Numbered from the stretch's first letter, positions 34,240-44,175 are shown. The stretch: DNA of 58,064 bases from Myxacorys californica WJT36-NPBG1 (GCA_019359315.1 JAHHHO010000034.1:1-58064); one strand, 5' to 3'. The notes: a model not told the origin generated them from the letters alone. Made by a program: numbers and translations.

Positions 34240-36546
34240 ATGGTTGGTATGAATTTAGAGACTCAAGAAATTAATTTAACTCGATTAAAACAGCCATCAA
34301 TTCATACCCTGACGCAAATTCAACCTCATGGAGTTTTGCTGGTTCTACAAGAACCCGATTTAAAGATTCTGCAAGCCAGTAAGAATACATCTACAGCCCT
34401 TGGTATTAAGGCAGAAGACGTTTTGGGCAGAACGCTAGATGAGGTGCTCGATTCGTTTCAGGTCGATCGCTTTAGGACTGGGCTAGCTCAGGAAAACCTG
34501 GATCTGATTAATCCCACCAAGGTCTGGGTGAGACGGAAAGGGGATGATTATCTAGTGTTTGATGCTGTTTTTCATCGCAGTGCTGACGGCTTTTTGATAT
34601 TGGAATTAGAGCCTGCTCTAAGCCATGAAAATATTCCCTTTCTCAGCTTCTACCATCTGGCAAAAGCCTCTATTAACCAGCTAGAGGCAACCTCTAGTCT
34701 GCAAGATTTCTGCCAAATTATTGTGCGAGAAGTTCGCAATGTCACGGGGTTCGATCGCGTCATGCTCTATAAGTTTGACGATGATGGACATGGTGAAGTG
34801 GTTGCCGAAGAAAAACTGGATGAAATGGAGCCTTATCTGGGGCTGCATTTTCCAGAGTCAGATATTCCCCAGCCTGCCCGCAAAATGTTCGTCTCCAACT
34901 GGATTCGCGTCATTCCTGACGCTCACGCTGAACCTGTTGCACTTTATCCGGCGGCGAACCCGGTTACCAATCAGCCGCTCGATCTGACGCTTTCCATTTT
35001 GCGTAGCCCCTATTCCTGCCATATGGAATACCTGCACAACATGAAAGTGGGTGCGTCACTCACGATTTCGCTGATGAAAGACCAGAAACTTTGGGGGCTA
35101 ATTGCCTGCCACCATCAGACGCCCAAGCTAGTCAACTATGAACTGCGAAAGGCCTGCGAATTTCTGGGGCGAGTCATTTTTGCCGAAATTTCTACCCGTG
35201 AAGAAGCGGCAGATCATAGCTACAAAATGAAGCTAGCTGGGGTTCAGTCGGCGTTGATTGAATCCATGTCCCAAGAGGACAATTTTATTGATGGCTTGAT
35301 GCAACATGAGCCAAACCTGTTAGATTTAGCCGACGCAACGGGTGCTGCCATTTGTTTAAGTGGACAGTGGACGACGATCGGTCGGACACCTGGTGAAGAG
35401 GAACTCAACTACCTAGTTCACTGGTTAGGAAAAACGGTTGATGAGGAAATCTTTTACACCGATTCGCTGCCGCTGATTTACTCCGATGCAGAACGGTTCA
35501 AGGATGTGGCGAGTGGCTTACTGGCGATTCCGATCTCGAAGCGGAGCTACGTTCTGTGGTTCCGTCCTGAAGTGATTCAAACGGTGAACTGGGGAGGTGA
35601 CCCCAATAAGGCGTATGAATTGATCGAATCCGGTAGTCATCCGCGCTTGTGTCCCCGTAAGTCGTTTGAGCTGTGGAAAGAGACGGTGCGCTTGAAGTCT
35701 CTACCCTGGAAGCAGGTTGAGGTCAAAGCCACGCTAGAGCTGAGAAAGGCGATCGTTAACATCGTGCTGCGGCAAGCAGAAGAACTGGCACTGTTAGCTC
35801 AAGATTTGGAGCGTTCAAACGCAGAGTTGAAGAAATTTGCCTATGTTGCTTCCCACGATTTGCAGGAACCGCTGAACCAGGTCGCGAACTATGTGCAGCT
35901 GTTAGAGATGCGCTATCACGATAATCTTGACCAGGATGCTACGGACTTCATCGATTTTGCCGTTGAAGGTGTTAGCCTCATGCAAACCTTAATCGATGAT
36001 GTATTGGCTTACTCCAAAGTCGATCTGAAAGGGATTGAGTGGGAACTGACGGAAGTTGAAACCGCTCTCAATCAGGCGTTAGGGAACGTTCGCGGTCGGA
36101 CGACGGAAACGGGCGCTGTGATTACCTCTGAGCCGATGCCGACGATCGTGGCAGATGGCACCCAATTGATGCAGCTCTTCCAGAACTTGATTGGCAATGC
36201 CATTAAATTCAGGCAAAAAGACGAGCTGCCCAAAATTCACATCGGCGTGCAGCGGCAAGAGGATGCCTGGTTATTCTCGGTCAAAGACAATGGGATTGGG
36301 ATTGATCCACAGTTTGCCGATCGCATCTTTGTGATTTTCCAGCGGTTGCATACCCGCGATGAGTACGCCGGTTCTGGCATGGGGCTCGCCATCTGTAAGA
36401 AGATTGTTGAGTGCCATCGGGGACGGATTTGGGTTGAATCTGAACTCGGCAAAGGTGCAACCTTTTATTTCACTATTCCGGTAGGAAGGCGCGATCGTCA
36501 TGCCAGTGGACGCAAAAACCAAAATTATCCTTCTGGTCGAAGATAA
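34240..36546 (+). CDS. Cph1-type phytochrome sensor histidine kinase
   Basis: From ATG 34240 (GTGGAGG upstream) the product is 768 residues. It contains a PAS-like domain (about 20-125), GAF (about 140-310), PHY (about 325-505), HisKA with His539 in YVASHDLQEPLNQVANY, and HATPase (DNGIGIDPQ, GSGMGLAICKK). The GAF domain has LHFPESDIPQPARKMF with the DIP motif and PYSCHMEYLHNM, where Cys260 matches the position of the phycocyanobilin-binding Cys259 of Cph1. ACHHQTPK follows as in Cph1. It should be a red/far-red photoreceptor. It overlaps the Rcp gene downstream by 47 bp, so the pair is coupled. A longer frame from TTG 34192 is less likely. Confidence 0.93.
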   Translation: MVGMNLETQEINLTRLKQPSIHTLTQIQPHGVLLVLQEPDLKILQASKNTSTALGIKAEDVLGRTLDEVLDSFQVDRFRTGLAQENLDLINPTKVWVRRKGDDYLVFDAVFHRSADGFLILELEPALSHENIPFLSFYHLAKASINQLEATSSLQDFCQIIVREVRNVTGFDRVMLYKFDDDGHGEVVAEEKLDEMEPYLGLHFPESDIPQPARKMFVSNWIRVIPDAHAEPVALYPAANPVTNQPLDLTLSILRSPYSCHMEYLHNMKVGASLTISLMKDQKLWGLIACHHQTPKLVNYELRKACEFLGRVIFAEISTREEAADHSYKMKLAGVQSALIESMSQEDNFIDGLMQHEPNLLDLADATGAAICLSGQWTTIGRTPGEEELNYLVHWLGKTVDEEIFYTDSLPLIYSDAERFKDVASGLLAIPISKRSYVLWFRPEVIQTVNWGGDPNKAYELIESGSHPRLCPRKSFELWKETVRLKSLPWKQVEVKATLELRKAIVNIVLRQAEELALLAQDLERSNAELKKFAYVASHDLQEPLNQVANYVQLLEMRYHDNLDQDATDFIDFAVEGVSLMQTLIDDVLAYSKVDLKGIEWELTEVETALNQALGNVRGRTTETGAVITSEPMPTIVADGTQLMQLFQNLIGNAIKFRQKDELPKIHIGVQRQEDAWLFSVKDNGIGIDPQFADRIFVIFQRLHTRDEYAGSGMGLAICKKIVECHRGRIWVESELGKGATFYFTIPVGRRDRHASGRKNQNYPSGRR

Positions 36547-36946
36547 CCGGGGTGATGTTCGGTTAATTCAGGAAGCCTTAAAGAGCACCACTGCCCAATG
36601 TCAGGTGGTGGTAGCTCGTGATGGCATGGAAGCCATGGCATATCTGCGGCAGGATGGGGAGTATGAAGAGGCAATGCGCCCTGACCTCATCCTGCTAGAC
36701 CTGAATTTACCTAAAAAAGATGGGCGGGAAGTGCTAGCAGAGATTAAGGCCGACCCCAATCTCAAGCACATTCCCGTCGTTGTTCTCACGACTTCTCGCA
36801 ACGACGAGGACATTTCTAAGAGCTACGATCTCCATGTAAACTGCTACATCTCGAAATCGCGAAATTTGCCTCAGTTATTCAAAATCGTCCGGGGGATTGA
36901 GGAATTTTGGTTGGAAACGGCAACGCTGCCATCGGAGGAACGGTAG
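36500..36946 (+). CDS. Rcp-type response regulator, phytochrome partner
   Basis: The 148-residue single-domain receiver has the full acidic site: LLVEDNRGDVRLI, Asp67 in LILLDLNLPKKDGREVLAEI, VVLTTSRNDED, Lys in CYISKSRN and a C-terminal GIEEFWLETATLP. It is very like cyanobacterial Rcp1, the regulator phosphorylated by Cph1. The start ATG 36500 lies inside the 3' end of the phytochrome gene in another frame. It has no output domain, so it acts by protein contact. Confidence 0.93.
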   Translation: MPVDAKTKIILLVEDNRGDVRLIQEALKSTTAQCQVVVARDGMEAMAYLRQDGEYEEAMRPDLILLDLNLPKKDGREVLAEIKADPNLKHIPVVVLTTSRNDEDISKSYDLHVNCYISKSRNLPQLFKIVRGIEEFWLETATLPSEER

Positions 36947-39042
36947 GCAGACCTCTCATCAATATTCTGCTAGTTGAAGATAATCTAGCAGAAGCCCGCT
37001 TACTACAAGAGATTCTCAAAGGAGCAATTCTCAGTCGCTTTAACCTGACTCATGTACAGCGGTTGGGAGAAGCGATCGCTTTGCTGAAATCGTCAACCTC
37101 AATCGCCTCAGTCAATTTTCAACCAACCCATTCTCAATCCGTCAACGTCCAGCAACCACCGTTGGATACCATTCTGTTTGATGTCATCCTGCTTGACCTG
37201 ACATTGCCAGATAGCTATGGCTTAGCGTCTCTCGATGCGTTGATTCAGCATGCGCCCAACTTACCGATCGTCGTTTTAACCAACACAAACGATGACCAAT
37301 TGGCCGTGCAAGCGGTGCGACAGGGTGCTCAAGATTATCTGGTGAAGCGACATCTAAATCAGGATAATTTGGTTCGGTCATTGCACTACGCGATCGAGCG
37401 CAAGCAGGGGGCAGAGGCTCTGCGGGAAGCCAACGAGATTTTAGAAACGCGAGTTCAAGAGCGCACAGCCGAATTAGAAACCGCCAATGAACGACTGCGG
37501 CAAGAAATTGAATGGTGCCAAAAAATTCAAGAGCGGCTAGAACTGGCTCAAAAAGCGGGCAGAATTGGCCCGTTTGAGTGGAATGTTCAATCCAATGCAG
37601 TCACCTGGACTGCCGAACTAGAAGCGCTATACGGTTTGGCAGCAGGCAGTTTTGCCAATCAATATGACGGATGGATTAAAACCATTCACCCAGACGATCG
37701 CCCCAAAACAGAACAGGAGTTGGAGCAGGCGATCAAGCTGGGAGAGGGATTGAACACCGAATTTCGGATCATTCTGCCAGATGGAGAAGTGCGCTGGATT
37801 GCGGTTAAAAGTAGTTTGTTCCATGATCAGACAGGTAAACCCCTGAGGATGATTGGCATCCACATGGACATCACTGAGAAAAAACAGTTGGAGGCACAGT
37901 TCCTGCGAGCCCAGCGCTTGGAAAGCCTAGGTACCCTAGCAAGCGGTATTGCTCATGACCTCAATAATATCTTGACGCCGATTCTGGCCGTGGTGCAGCT
38001 ACTGCCGCTGAAACTACCCGACCTGAACGACTCAACCCGACAAATGCTGAAGGCGGTAGACACCAGCGCCCACCGGGGAGCAGAACTGATCAAACAAATT
38101 CTGTCATTTACACGGGGGGTAGAAGGCAAACGGCTGTCGCTTCAAATCCATCATTTGTTGCTCGAAATCATTCAGATCATTCAACAAACTCTACCCAAAT
38201 CGATCGACATTAATACAAATATTTCGCCGGACTTGCTGCCAATTCTAGGAGATGCAACCCAACTGCACCAGGTGTTTATGAACCTGTGCGTTAATGCTCG
38301 TGATGCCATGCCCTACGGAGGCAAGTTGACGATTACCGCGAACAACTTGCTGATAGATGAATCCTATACCCGGATGCACTTGGATGCCAGCGTTGGTCCC
38401 TATGTTGTCATCACGATCGCAGATACTGGAATGGGCATTCCCCTGTCAAATTTGCACCGCATTTTTGATCCCTTCTTCACGACGAAAGACATTGGCAAAG
38501 GTACAGGACTGGGACTTTCGGCAGTGTTGGGCATTGTCAAGAGCCATGGTGGATTTGTGGATGTTCAGAGCGAGGTTGGTAAAGGTAGCCAGTTTCAGGT
38601 ATTTTTGCCCGCAAGCCAATCCATTGAGTCTCAAATGGATGATGAAGTTGAGCTATTGAGCGGGCAACAGGAATTGATTTTGGTGGTGGATGATGAGGTT
38701 GCCATCTGCGAAGTAACGAAAACTACCCTGGAAGCCTATAACTACCAGGTATTAACCGCCAATGATGGAATCGAAGCGATCGCTCTATTTGCTGAGCACA
38801 AGGATGCTATCAGCGGCGTTTTGATGGATATAATGATGCCCTCAATGGATGGGCTGACGACTCTCCCTTTGCTGCGCCGATTGAATCCTCACGTTCAAGC
38901 GATCGCCATGAGCGGTCTAAGATCGATCGAAGCAGTAACGCAAGCTGAAAAGCAGGGATTCCAAAGCTTCTTACCCAAGCCATTTACAACTAAAGACCTG
39001 CTGCATACACTGCAGAACGGGTTGTGTCACAACAATAAATAA
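36907..39042 (+). CDS. REC-PAS-HisKA-HATPase-REC hybrid kinase
   Basis: The 711-residue product has an N-terminal receiver (ILLVEDNLAEARLL, Asp97 in VILLDLTLPDSYG, Lys in YLVKRH), a helical linker and a PAS/PAC domain (about 215-330). HisKA follows with His350 in LASGIAHDLNNILTPI, then HATPase (DTGMGIPLSN, GKGTGLGLSAV) and a C-terminal receiver with Asp641 in VLMDIMMPSMDGL. The HDLNN type of H box is typical of NtrB-like kinases with two receivers. It overlaps the Rcp gene by 40 bp. The start is TTG 36907; no ATG occurs before the receiver, so the start is uncertain. It may extend the phytochrome phosphorelay. Confidence 0.88.
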   Translation: MVGNGNAAIGGTVGRPLINILLVEDNLAEARLLQEILKGAILSRFNLTHVQRLGEAIALLKSSTSIASVNFQPTHSQSVNVQQPPLDTILFDVILLDLTLPDSYGLASLDALIQHAPNLPIVVLTNTNDDQLAVQAVRQGAQDYLVKRHLNQDNLVRSLHYAIERKQGAEALREANEILETRVQERTAELETANERLRQEIEWCQKIQERLELAQKAGRIGPFEWNVQSNAVTWTAELEALYGLAAGSFANQYDGWIKTIHPDDRPKTEQELEQAIKLGEGLNTEFRIILPDGEVRWIAVKSSLFHDQTGKPLRMIGIHMDITEKKQLEAQFLRAQRLESLGTLASGIAHDLNNILTPILAVVQLLPLKLPDLNDSTRQMLKAVDTSAHRGAELIKQILSFTRGVEGKRLSLQIHHLLLEIIQIIQQTLPKSIDINTNISPDLLPILGDATQLHQVFMNLCVNARDAMPYGGKLTITANNLLIDESYTRMHLDASVGPYVVITIADTGMGIPLSNLHRIFDPFFTTKDIGKGTGLGLSAVLGIVKSHGGFVDVQSEVGKGSQFQVFLPASQSIESQMDDEVELLSGQQELILVVDDEVAICEVTKTTLEAYNYQVLTANDGIEAIALFAEHKDAISGVLMDIMMPSMDGLTTLPLLRRLNPHVQAIAMSGLRSIEAVTQAEKQGFQSFLPKPFTTKDLLHTLQNGLCHNNK

Positions 39043-39385
39043 TAGAAATAGTAGAAAGAAATAATAGGGTAGAAAGGTTTGTTCCTCTAACCTGAAGTAA
39101 ATGGCTGCTCTATCCCCATACCCTATGGGTAAAGCGACAGATCGGGCGACCGGACTTTAAGTTTGACAAATAATTCATCGCTACAGTCAAACAATCTGTC
39201 ACTCTACAGATGGGTTTAGAACATATAGATTTAGATCTGGAAGTGGGTTTAGATCTGGAAGAGGCGCTCATGATGCAACTGAAGCAATAGATGTGTTTTG
39301 AACTACGTCACGTGTCGTTGGGTCATCGCTGCCCAGATGTGATATGAGAATTAGAATGGACGAGATGTAGAGGTCGGACTTGAAT
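39043..39385. other. gap before the SWIM gene
   Basis: About 340 bp with no convincing gene. TTTAGATCTGGAAG occurs twice with an 18-bp period (39230 and 39248). A small dyad, CCCATACCCTATGGG, lies near 39114. A promoter for the SWIM gene is expected in the last 100 bp but no clear boxes can be named. Confidence 0.5.
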
Positions 39386-41146
39386 ATGGTAGCCCCCATC
39401 TCTGAAATAGTAATTTCGCATCATGCAACCAGCAACTCCTTTAGCCGAGGAGAAGATTACTACCACCGGAGCGCCGTAATCGATCTGGTGCAACGAGGCA
39501 ATACGATTCACGCTGAAGTCGAAGGTAGTGAAGTTACTCCATATCGTGTCAGTCTTCAGTTTGACTCCGGTGGCATTACCTCGGTTCGGTGTACCTGTCC
39601 TTACGACTATGAAGGCTGGTGTAAACATATTGTGGCAGTGGCATTGACCTGGGTGCGGCAACCGGATCGACTTGAACTCCGACCTACGTTACCACAATTA
39701 TTAGACCGACTGGATCACCTGCAAACGCAGCGATTGGTGCAGGCATTGGTGGCAGAACAGCCAGAACTAATTGATGCAGTCGATCGTCAGGTGATGCTGA
39801 TGTCGAATCCTGCCTCGTCAACGCCGATGGCTGCGCCTCAGCGTCGATCGACGCTGGATGTGGCTCCCTTCCGACGGCAAGTGAAACAGATCTTACAAGA
39901 AGGTGTGCGATCGCTGGAGGAGGGCTATGAAGATGATCCATTCACCGATGACTTGTTGGGCATTATTGAAAAAGCACAAGCATTTGCGAGAAATGAAGAT
40001 GGGAATAGTGCGATCGCTATTCTAGAAGCAATCACAGCCGCTTGTGTAGACGAATGGGATGACATCCAAGATTATGGGGGAGATGCCTTTCCGATTGCCG
40101 AGTCGCTAAACGAAGCTTGGACAGAAGCCATTTTGAGCGCGGATCTCTCGCCACCCGAAGCTGTCGATCTGCGGGTGATGTTAGAGGAATGGCAAGATGC
40201 GTTGGATAGCGATTTTTCGATGAGCTTAGTAGCATTGCAGCAGGGATGGACTGATCCAGACCTACTGCGGGCACTGCAAGGCAACGGCTATGCTGATCCA
40301 GAACGGTTGAATTCCCCGTTTGCTCAAGAACTAGCATTGATTCGGCTACAAATATTGAATCGGCAAGAACGGCAGACCGAGTATTTGAACCTGGCTCGAA
40401 CAGAAGGATTGACGGCGCAATATCTCACTCGATTAGCGGAAATCGGTAACATCGACGAAGCGATGACTGTGGCACGCGATCGTATGACTACGGCAGAAGA
40501 AGCATTTGCCCTGGCAAAAACCTTACGAGAACAGAATTATTTGTCCGAAGCGTTGACCATTGCTCAAGCTGGACTGCCCTTACCCGGAAATTGTCGATAT
40601 GCTCTGGCAAGTTGGACGAGTGAACTGGCAGAAGGGCTAGGAAATCGAGAAGCTGCATTAGATGCCAGTGTTCTCGCCTTTAAGCTTCGCCCTAGTTTTC
40701 CAGAGTATCAACGGGTCGCTCATCTTGCTGCCGCTCAGTGGGAGGGCATTAAATCAGACTTGCTGAAAACCCTGCGTCAGTCTCAGGACTGGCAAGCCAG
40801 GGAAGCAAAGGTAGACATTTTCTTGCATGAGGGATTGCTGGATGATGCCATTGAAGCGGTGCGCTCCGACCATTACTACCGCTCCGAGTTAGTACATCGC
40901 GTCATGCAAGCAGCAGTGTTCACCCATCCTGATTGGGTCATTAAGGCGGCACTCGAACGGGCAGAACCAATTATGGAGCAAGGCAAAGCCGATCGCTACC
41001 AGGAAGCTGTGCAATGGTTGCAGCACGCAAAAGCGGCTTACATTCAATCCGAGCAGCAATCAGTTTGGATGATTTATTTCAATCAATTACAGTCTAACCA
41101 CGCCCGCAAGCGTAAACTCATGGATTTATTCAAGCAATTACTGTAA
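39386..41146 (+). CDS. SWIM zinc-finger protein
   Basis: The product from ATG 39386 (TTG 39380 is an alternative) is about 586 residues. The SWIM motif CxCx(n)CxH is at about residues 70-82 in RCTCPYDYEGWCKHIVAVAL, after a conserved FSRGEDYYHRSAVIDLVQRG. SWIM domains bind nucleic acid or protein. The rest is alpha-helical with a TPR-like repetition (EEAFALAKTLREQNYLSEAL) and a C-terminal segment typical of bacterial SWIM proteins (YQEAVQWLQHAKAAY). Related genes often neighbour SNF2-type helicases; none is here. Confidence 0.87.
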   Translation: MVAPISEIVISHHATSNSFSRGEDYYHRSAVIDLVQRGNTIHAEVEGSEVTPYRVSLQFDSGGITSVRCTCPYDYEGWCKHIVAVALTWVRQPDRLELRPTLPQLLDRLDHLQTQRLVQALVAEQPELIDAVDRQVMLMSNPASSTPMAAPQRRSTLDVAPFRRQVKQILQEGVRSLEEGYEDDPFTDDLLGIIEKAQAFARNEDGNSAIAILEAITAACVDEWDDIQDYGGDAFPIAESLNEAWTEAILSADLSPPEAVDLRVMLEEWQDALDSDFSMSLVALQQGWTDPDLLRALQGNGYADPERLNSPFAQELALIRLQILNRQERQTEYLNLARTEGLTAQYLTRLAEIGNIDEAMTVARDRMTTAEEAFALAKTLREQNYLSEALTIAQAGLPLPGNCRYALASWTSELAEGLGNREAALDASVLAFKLRPSFPEYQRVAHLAAAQWEGIKSDLLKTLRQSQDWQAREAKVDIFLHEGLLDDAIEAVRSDHYYRSELVHRVMQAAVFTHPDWVIKAALERAEPIMEQGKADRYQEAVQWLQHAKAAYIQSEQQSVWMIYFNQLQSNHARKRKLMDLFKQLL

Positions 41147-41304
41147 TGCAGGATGACGAATGGGATTTACCTAAAAAATGGTGTAAGGGTGTGATGCCGT
41201 TGGCAAAATAGGAACCGACATCATGTAAAGATTCTCCCTCTCTTCTGGCATCCTCTTTGACTGCCAGACTATGGGTCTGCAAAGCTCCAATCTCTCCCTA
41301 TCGG

Positions 41305-41612
41305 CAGGGCTGTTTTATTGTGAGAAATGGAAATTTGCATACTCGATTCTCTCGTCCAGCGTTCTTGAATTTTTTGAACCTCGCAAACGAGGGCTTGCGG
41401 CTTTCAGATATCTCCTAATGACAATGAAACAGCCCTACCAACTGCACCGCTCATTGTCCCCATGATCACTAACACCAACACTGCCCACAGGGGATAGCGC
41501 GGTTGGGTCCGATAATCTCGCACGTGTTTGAGATGCTCAATCAAGCTCATGGTCAACGCAACCTAAACAGCGTCTTGATTCTAGTTTTTCTATCATCAAT
41601 AAAACAGCCCTG
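41305..41612. mobile_element. internally deleted ISAs1-type element (MITE-like)
   Basis: The 308-bp element is bounded by perfect 16-bp inverted repeats, CAGGGCTGTTTTATTG at 41305-41320 and its complement at 41597-41612. A third, near-identical end in inverted orientation lies inside (41421-41436), so two copies may be nested or rearranged. It encodes only the N-terminal piece of a transposase. The flanking 8 bp are not identical, so no target duplication is visible. Confidence 0.75.
41404..41550 (-). pseudogene. ISAs1-family transposase, N-terminal fragment
   Basis: From ATG 41550 the frame reads MSLIEHLKHVRDYRTQPRYP, then LWAVLVLVIMGTMSGAVG, the classic start of ISAs1/H-repeat transposases. 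After about 38 residues it runs into the internal inverted end and stops at 41404. The DDE catalytic part is absent. Confidence 0.75.
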
Positions 41613-41946
41613 CCCAGTAGATGGTGAAACGTACGTAAACGAAATTTTGGAGCGGTTTAAGCAAGTACATCAAGCCTAAAAGCGATCGCATCCTCATAGC
41701 TTCAAAGCATCACTTCTACCATTTACTGCGATCGCCCAGTCAAATCGCTAAAGCAACAGGTCTACATTTTGATACGTCACAACAATCAGTAAGTTACATC
41801 GCTAAACTCGGCAGATACTACGATCTGCTATTGCATTCGAGCGTTCTAGCTGTTATGGAGCCGTTGCATAAACTGTAACCAATGAATTTCTATTCTCTCT
41901 AGCTCGGCATAATAGCAGCAGCAAATTCTATCGCTAGTTCTGAGTT
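41613..41946. other. gap between the IS remnant and the RnfD-like gene
   Basis: 334 bp without a recognisable gene. Three GCGATCGC-like sites lie around 41680-41740. Nothing else is identified; the promoter of the RnfD-like/DUF2330 pair should lie in the AT-rich last 70 bp. Confidence 0.45.
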
Positions 41947-42777
41947 ATGGCGTTTCAAGATGCTCGGCTGGTTCAGATTCTTTTTCTCTCAACATTTCTA
42001 TTTCTGGGCTTTTGGACTCGCGACTGGACACTGCGATCGCAGGTCATCGGAGTCGCGATCGCAGCATGTCTGTTAACTCAATTTGCAGTGCAACGATACA
42101 GAGAAGACCAACCGTTCACACCTCAATCTTTTTTGAGTCCACTCATCACATCACTCGGATTGAGTTTGCTGCTACGGGTAGATCATTGCAGCACTATGGC
42201 GCTGGCTGGCGGAGCGGCAATTTTAAGTAAATCTGTATTTCAGGTCGGCGGCAAACATGTGTTTAATCCAGCCAATTTTGGAATCGTAATGGCATTGCTG
42301 CTAACAGGAGATGCGTGGGTGTCTCCGGGACAGTGGGGGGAAGAGGGGTGGTATGTGGTGCTGTTCTTAGCTACAGGTGGATTAGTCGTGGGTAAGGTCG
42401 GGAGATGGGACACCACACTGGCATTTCTGGGCATGTATGCCGGGTTAGAGGCCGTACGAAATGTCTGGTTGGGGTGGACTTGGGATGTTTGGGCGCATCG
42501 ATTGATGAGTGGATCGCTGCTGATGTTTGCGCTGTTTATGGTGACTGATCCGCGATCGATTCCCAATGCTCGAACGGGTCGAATTATTTGGGCAGGTGCG
42601 ATCGCGCTACTTACTTTTATTCTTCGCAACTATTTTTTCATTCCAACGGCAGTGTTTTGGGCGTTGTTTGCTCTCGCGCCGCTCACGATTCTGTTAGATC
42701 GTTTGTTTCCAGACGATCGTTTTATATGGGCACAAAATTCTCAAACGCAAGATTCTCAACTGGAGGTTTCAGTATGA
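41947..42777 (+). CDS. RnfD-like membrane protein
   Basis: The 276-residue membrane protein resembles RnfD/NqrB subunits. It has seven to nine hydrophobic helices, the motif GGKHVFNPANFGIVMALLLT and a C-terminal LLMFALFMVTDPRSIPNART. In true Rnf complexes RnfD carries covalent FMN on a Thr. Here only the isolated subunit is present, as in other cyanobacteria. The 4-bp overlap (ATGA) with the DUF2330 gene makes a two-gene operon. The biological role is unknown. Confidence 0.82.
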   Translation: MAFQDARLVQILFLSTFLFLGFWTRDWTLRSQVIGVAIAACLLTQFAVQRYREDQPFTPQSFLSPLITSLGLSLLLRVDHCSTMALAGGAAILSKSVFQVGGKHVFNPANFGIVMALLLTGDAWVSPGQWGEEGWYVVLFLATGGLVVGKVGRWDTTLAFLGMYAGLEAVRNVWLGWTWDVWAHRLMSGSLLMFALFMVTDPRSIPNARTGRIIWAGAIALLTFILRNYFFIPTAVFWALFALAPLTILLDRLFPDDRFIWAQNSQTQDSQLEVSV

Positions 42778-44144
42778 AGCTCATTCGATTCGCACTTTCA
42801 TTATTAGTGATTGTCATTAGTGGATGTATATTTGCTACAAAAGCATGGGCATTCTGTGGTTTTTATGTTGCGAAAGCTGATTCCAAGTTATACAACCAAG
42901 CGTCACAAGTTGCGATCGCGCACAGCGGTAAGAAAACTGTTTTGACGATGGCAAACGATTACCAAGGCGAGGTGAAAGATTTTGCCATTGTTGTTCCCGT
43001 TCCCGTTGTATTGCAAAAGGAGCAGGTTAAAATTGCCGAGCCTAAAATCATTGAGCGATTAGATGCTTTTAGCGCTCCACGATTGGTTGAATACTTTGAC
43101 GAAGATCCTTGTCGGGTGGATGAAAATCGAGCGTATAATGGAGCGCCAATGCCTCAAGCAGCTCCAGCCCCCGCCGCCAGTCAAAGGGGTGAGGTATCAC
43201 TCGGAGTGACGGTTGAAGCCAAATTCAATGTAGGAGAATACGACATTCTGATTCTAAGTGCCAAAGAATCTAGTGGACTCGAAACGTGGCTGCGTCAGAA
43301 TGGCTACAAGCTGCCTCAAGGCGCAAACCAATTGCTGAAACCCTACATTCGCCAGAAGCTAAAATTCTTTGTTGCTAAGGTCAATTTAGAAAAATTTGAC
43401 CAATCTGGAATCGAAAAATTGCGTCCTCTGCAAATTGCTTATGAGTCACCGCGATTTATGTTGCCGATTCGGTTAGGCATGATCAATGCAAAACAAGCAC
43501 AAGATCTATTGATTTACATCCTTTCACCCAAAGGACAAGCAGACGTAACCAACTATCGAAGGGTGAAAGTGCCGTCGGGTGAGGAAGTTCCCGTGTTTGT
43601 GAAAAATGAGTTTTCCGACTTTTACACCTCAACGTTTGCCAATTCTTACGATCGCGAAGGTCGAAATGTCGCTTTTCTAGAATACGCGTGGGATATGAGT
43701 AATTGCGATCCCTGTTCGGCTGAGCCTCTCAATCAAGACGAACTGAAGCAAGCAGGTGTATTCTGGCTCAATGGTTCTGAAGCATCAACGAGATCGATGC
43801 CACCAATATTTGGGCGTCCGATGCCCGAGGCTGATGCAGGAGTGTTTATCACTCGGCTACATGTGCGCTACACTCGCGACAAGTTTCCTGAAGATCTAAT
43901 GTTTCAAGAAACGTCAAATCGCGATTCATTCCAAGGGCGGTACGTGTTGCGCCATGCTTTTACAGGCGAGACGACGTGTCAAGAGGGAAGACGGTATACG
44001 CGATCGCTGCCTCGGCGCTATGAAAAAGAAGCTCAAACTCTCGCTCGCTTAACGGGCTGGAATATTAATGACATTCGCAAGAAATTGCCGCAAGTTCAGA
44101 AGCTCTCGTGGTGGCAGCAGGTGTTCCTGTCGTTAGTAGACTAA
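42774..44144 (+). CDS. DUF2330 exported protein
   Basis: From ATG 42774, with GGAGG upstream, the 456-residue product starts with a signal peptide (MKLIRFALSLLVIVISGCIF, cleavage after KAWA). It continues with CGFYVAKADSKLYNQASQVA, VPVPVVLQKEQVKI and DEDPCRVDE, the DUF2330 pattern. A Pro/Ala-rich linker (GAPMPQAAPAPAAS) splits the domain. Conserved Cys occur in SNCDPCSAEP. It is presumably periplasmic. The partner RnfD-like protein is translated just upstream. A longer frame starting at 42588 overlaps the RnfD gene and is not favoured. Confidence 0.87.
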   Translation: MKLIRFALSLLVIVISGCIFATKAWAFCGFYVAKADSKLYNQASQVAIAHSGKKTVLTMANDYQGEVKDFAIVVPVPVVLQKEQVKIAEPKIIERLDAFSAPRLVEYFDEDPCRVDENRAYNGAPMPQAAPAPAASQRGEVSLGVTVEAKFNVGEYDILILSAKESSGLETWLRQNGYKLPQGANQLLKPYIRQKLKFFVAKVNLEKFDQSGIEKLRPLQIAYESPRFMLPIRLGMINAKQAQDLLIYILSPKGQADVTNYRRVKVPSGEEVPVFVKNEFSDFYTSTFANSYDREGRNVAFLEYAWDMSNCDPCSAEPLNQDELKQAGVFWLNGSEASTRSMPPIFGRPMPEADAGVFITRLHVRYTRDKFPEDLMFQETSNRDSFQGRYVLRHAFTGETTCQEGRRYTRSLPRRYEKEAQTLARLTGWNINDIRKKLPQVQKLSWWQQVFLSLVD

Positions 44145-44175
44145 CGTTGCATTGATGACGTTGCATTGATAAAGA

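Noticed and set aside
41271-41465. 64-codon gene
   Set aside because: It runs across an inverted-repeat end of the ISAs1-type remnant and has no coding features.
42588-42773. N-terminal extension of the DUF2330 protein
   Set aside because: It lies wholly within the RnfD-like gene in another frame; the signal peptide begins at ATG 42774 with its own ribosome site.
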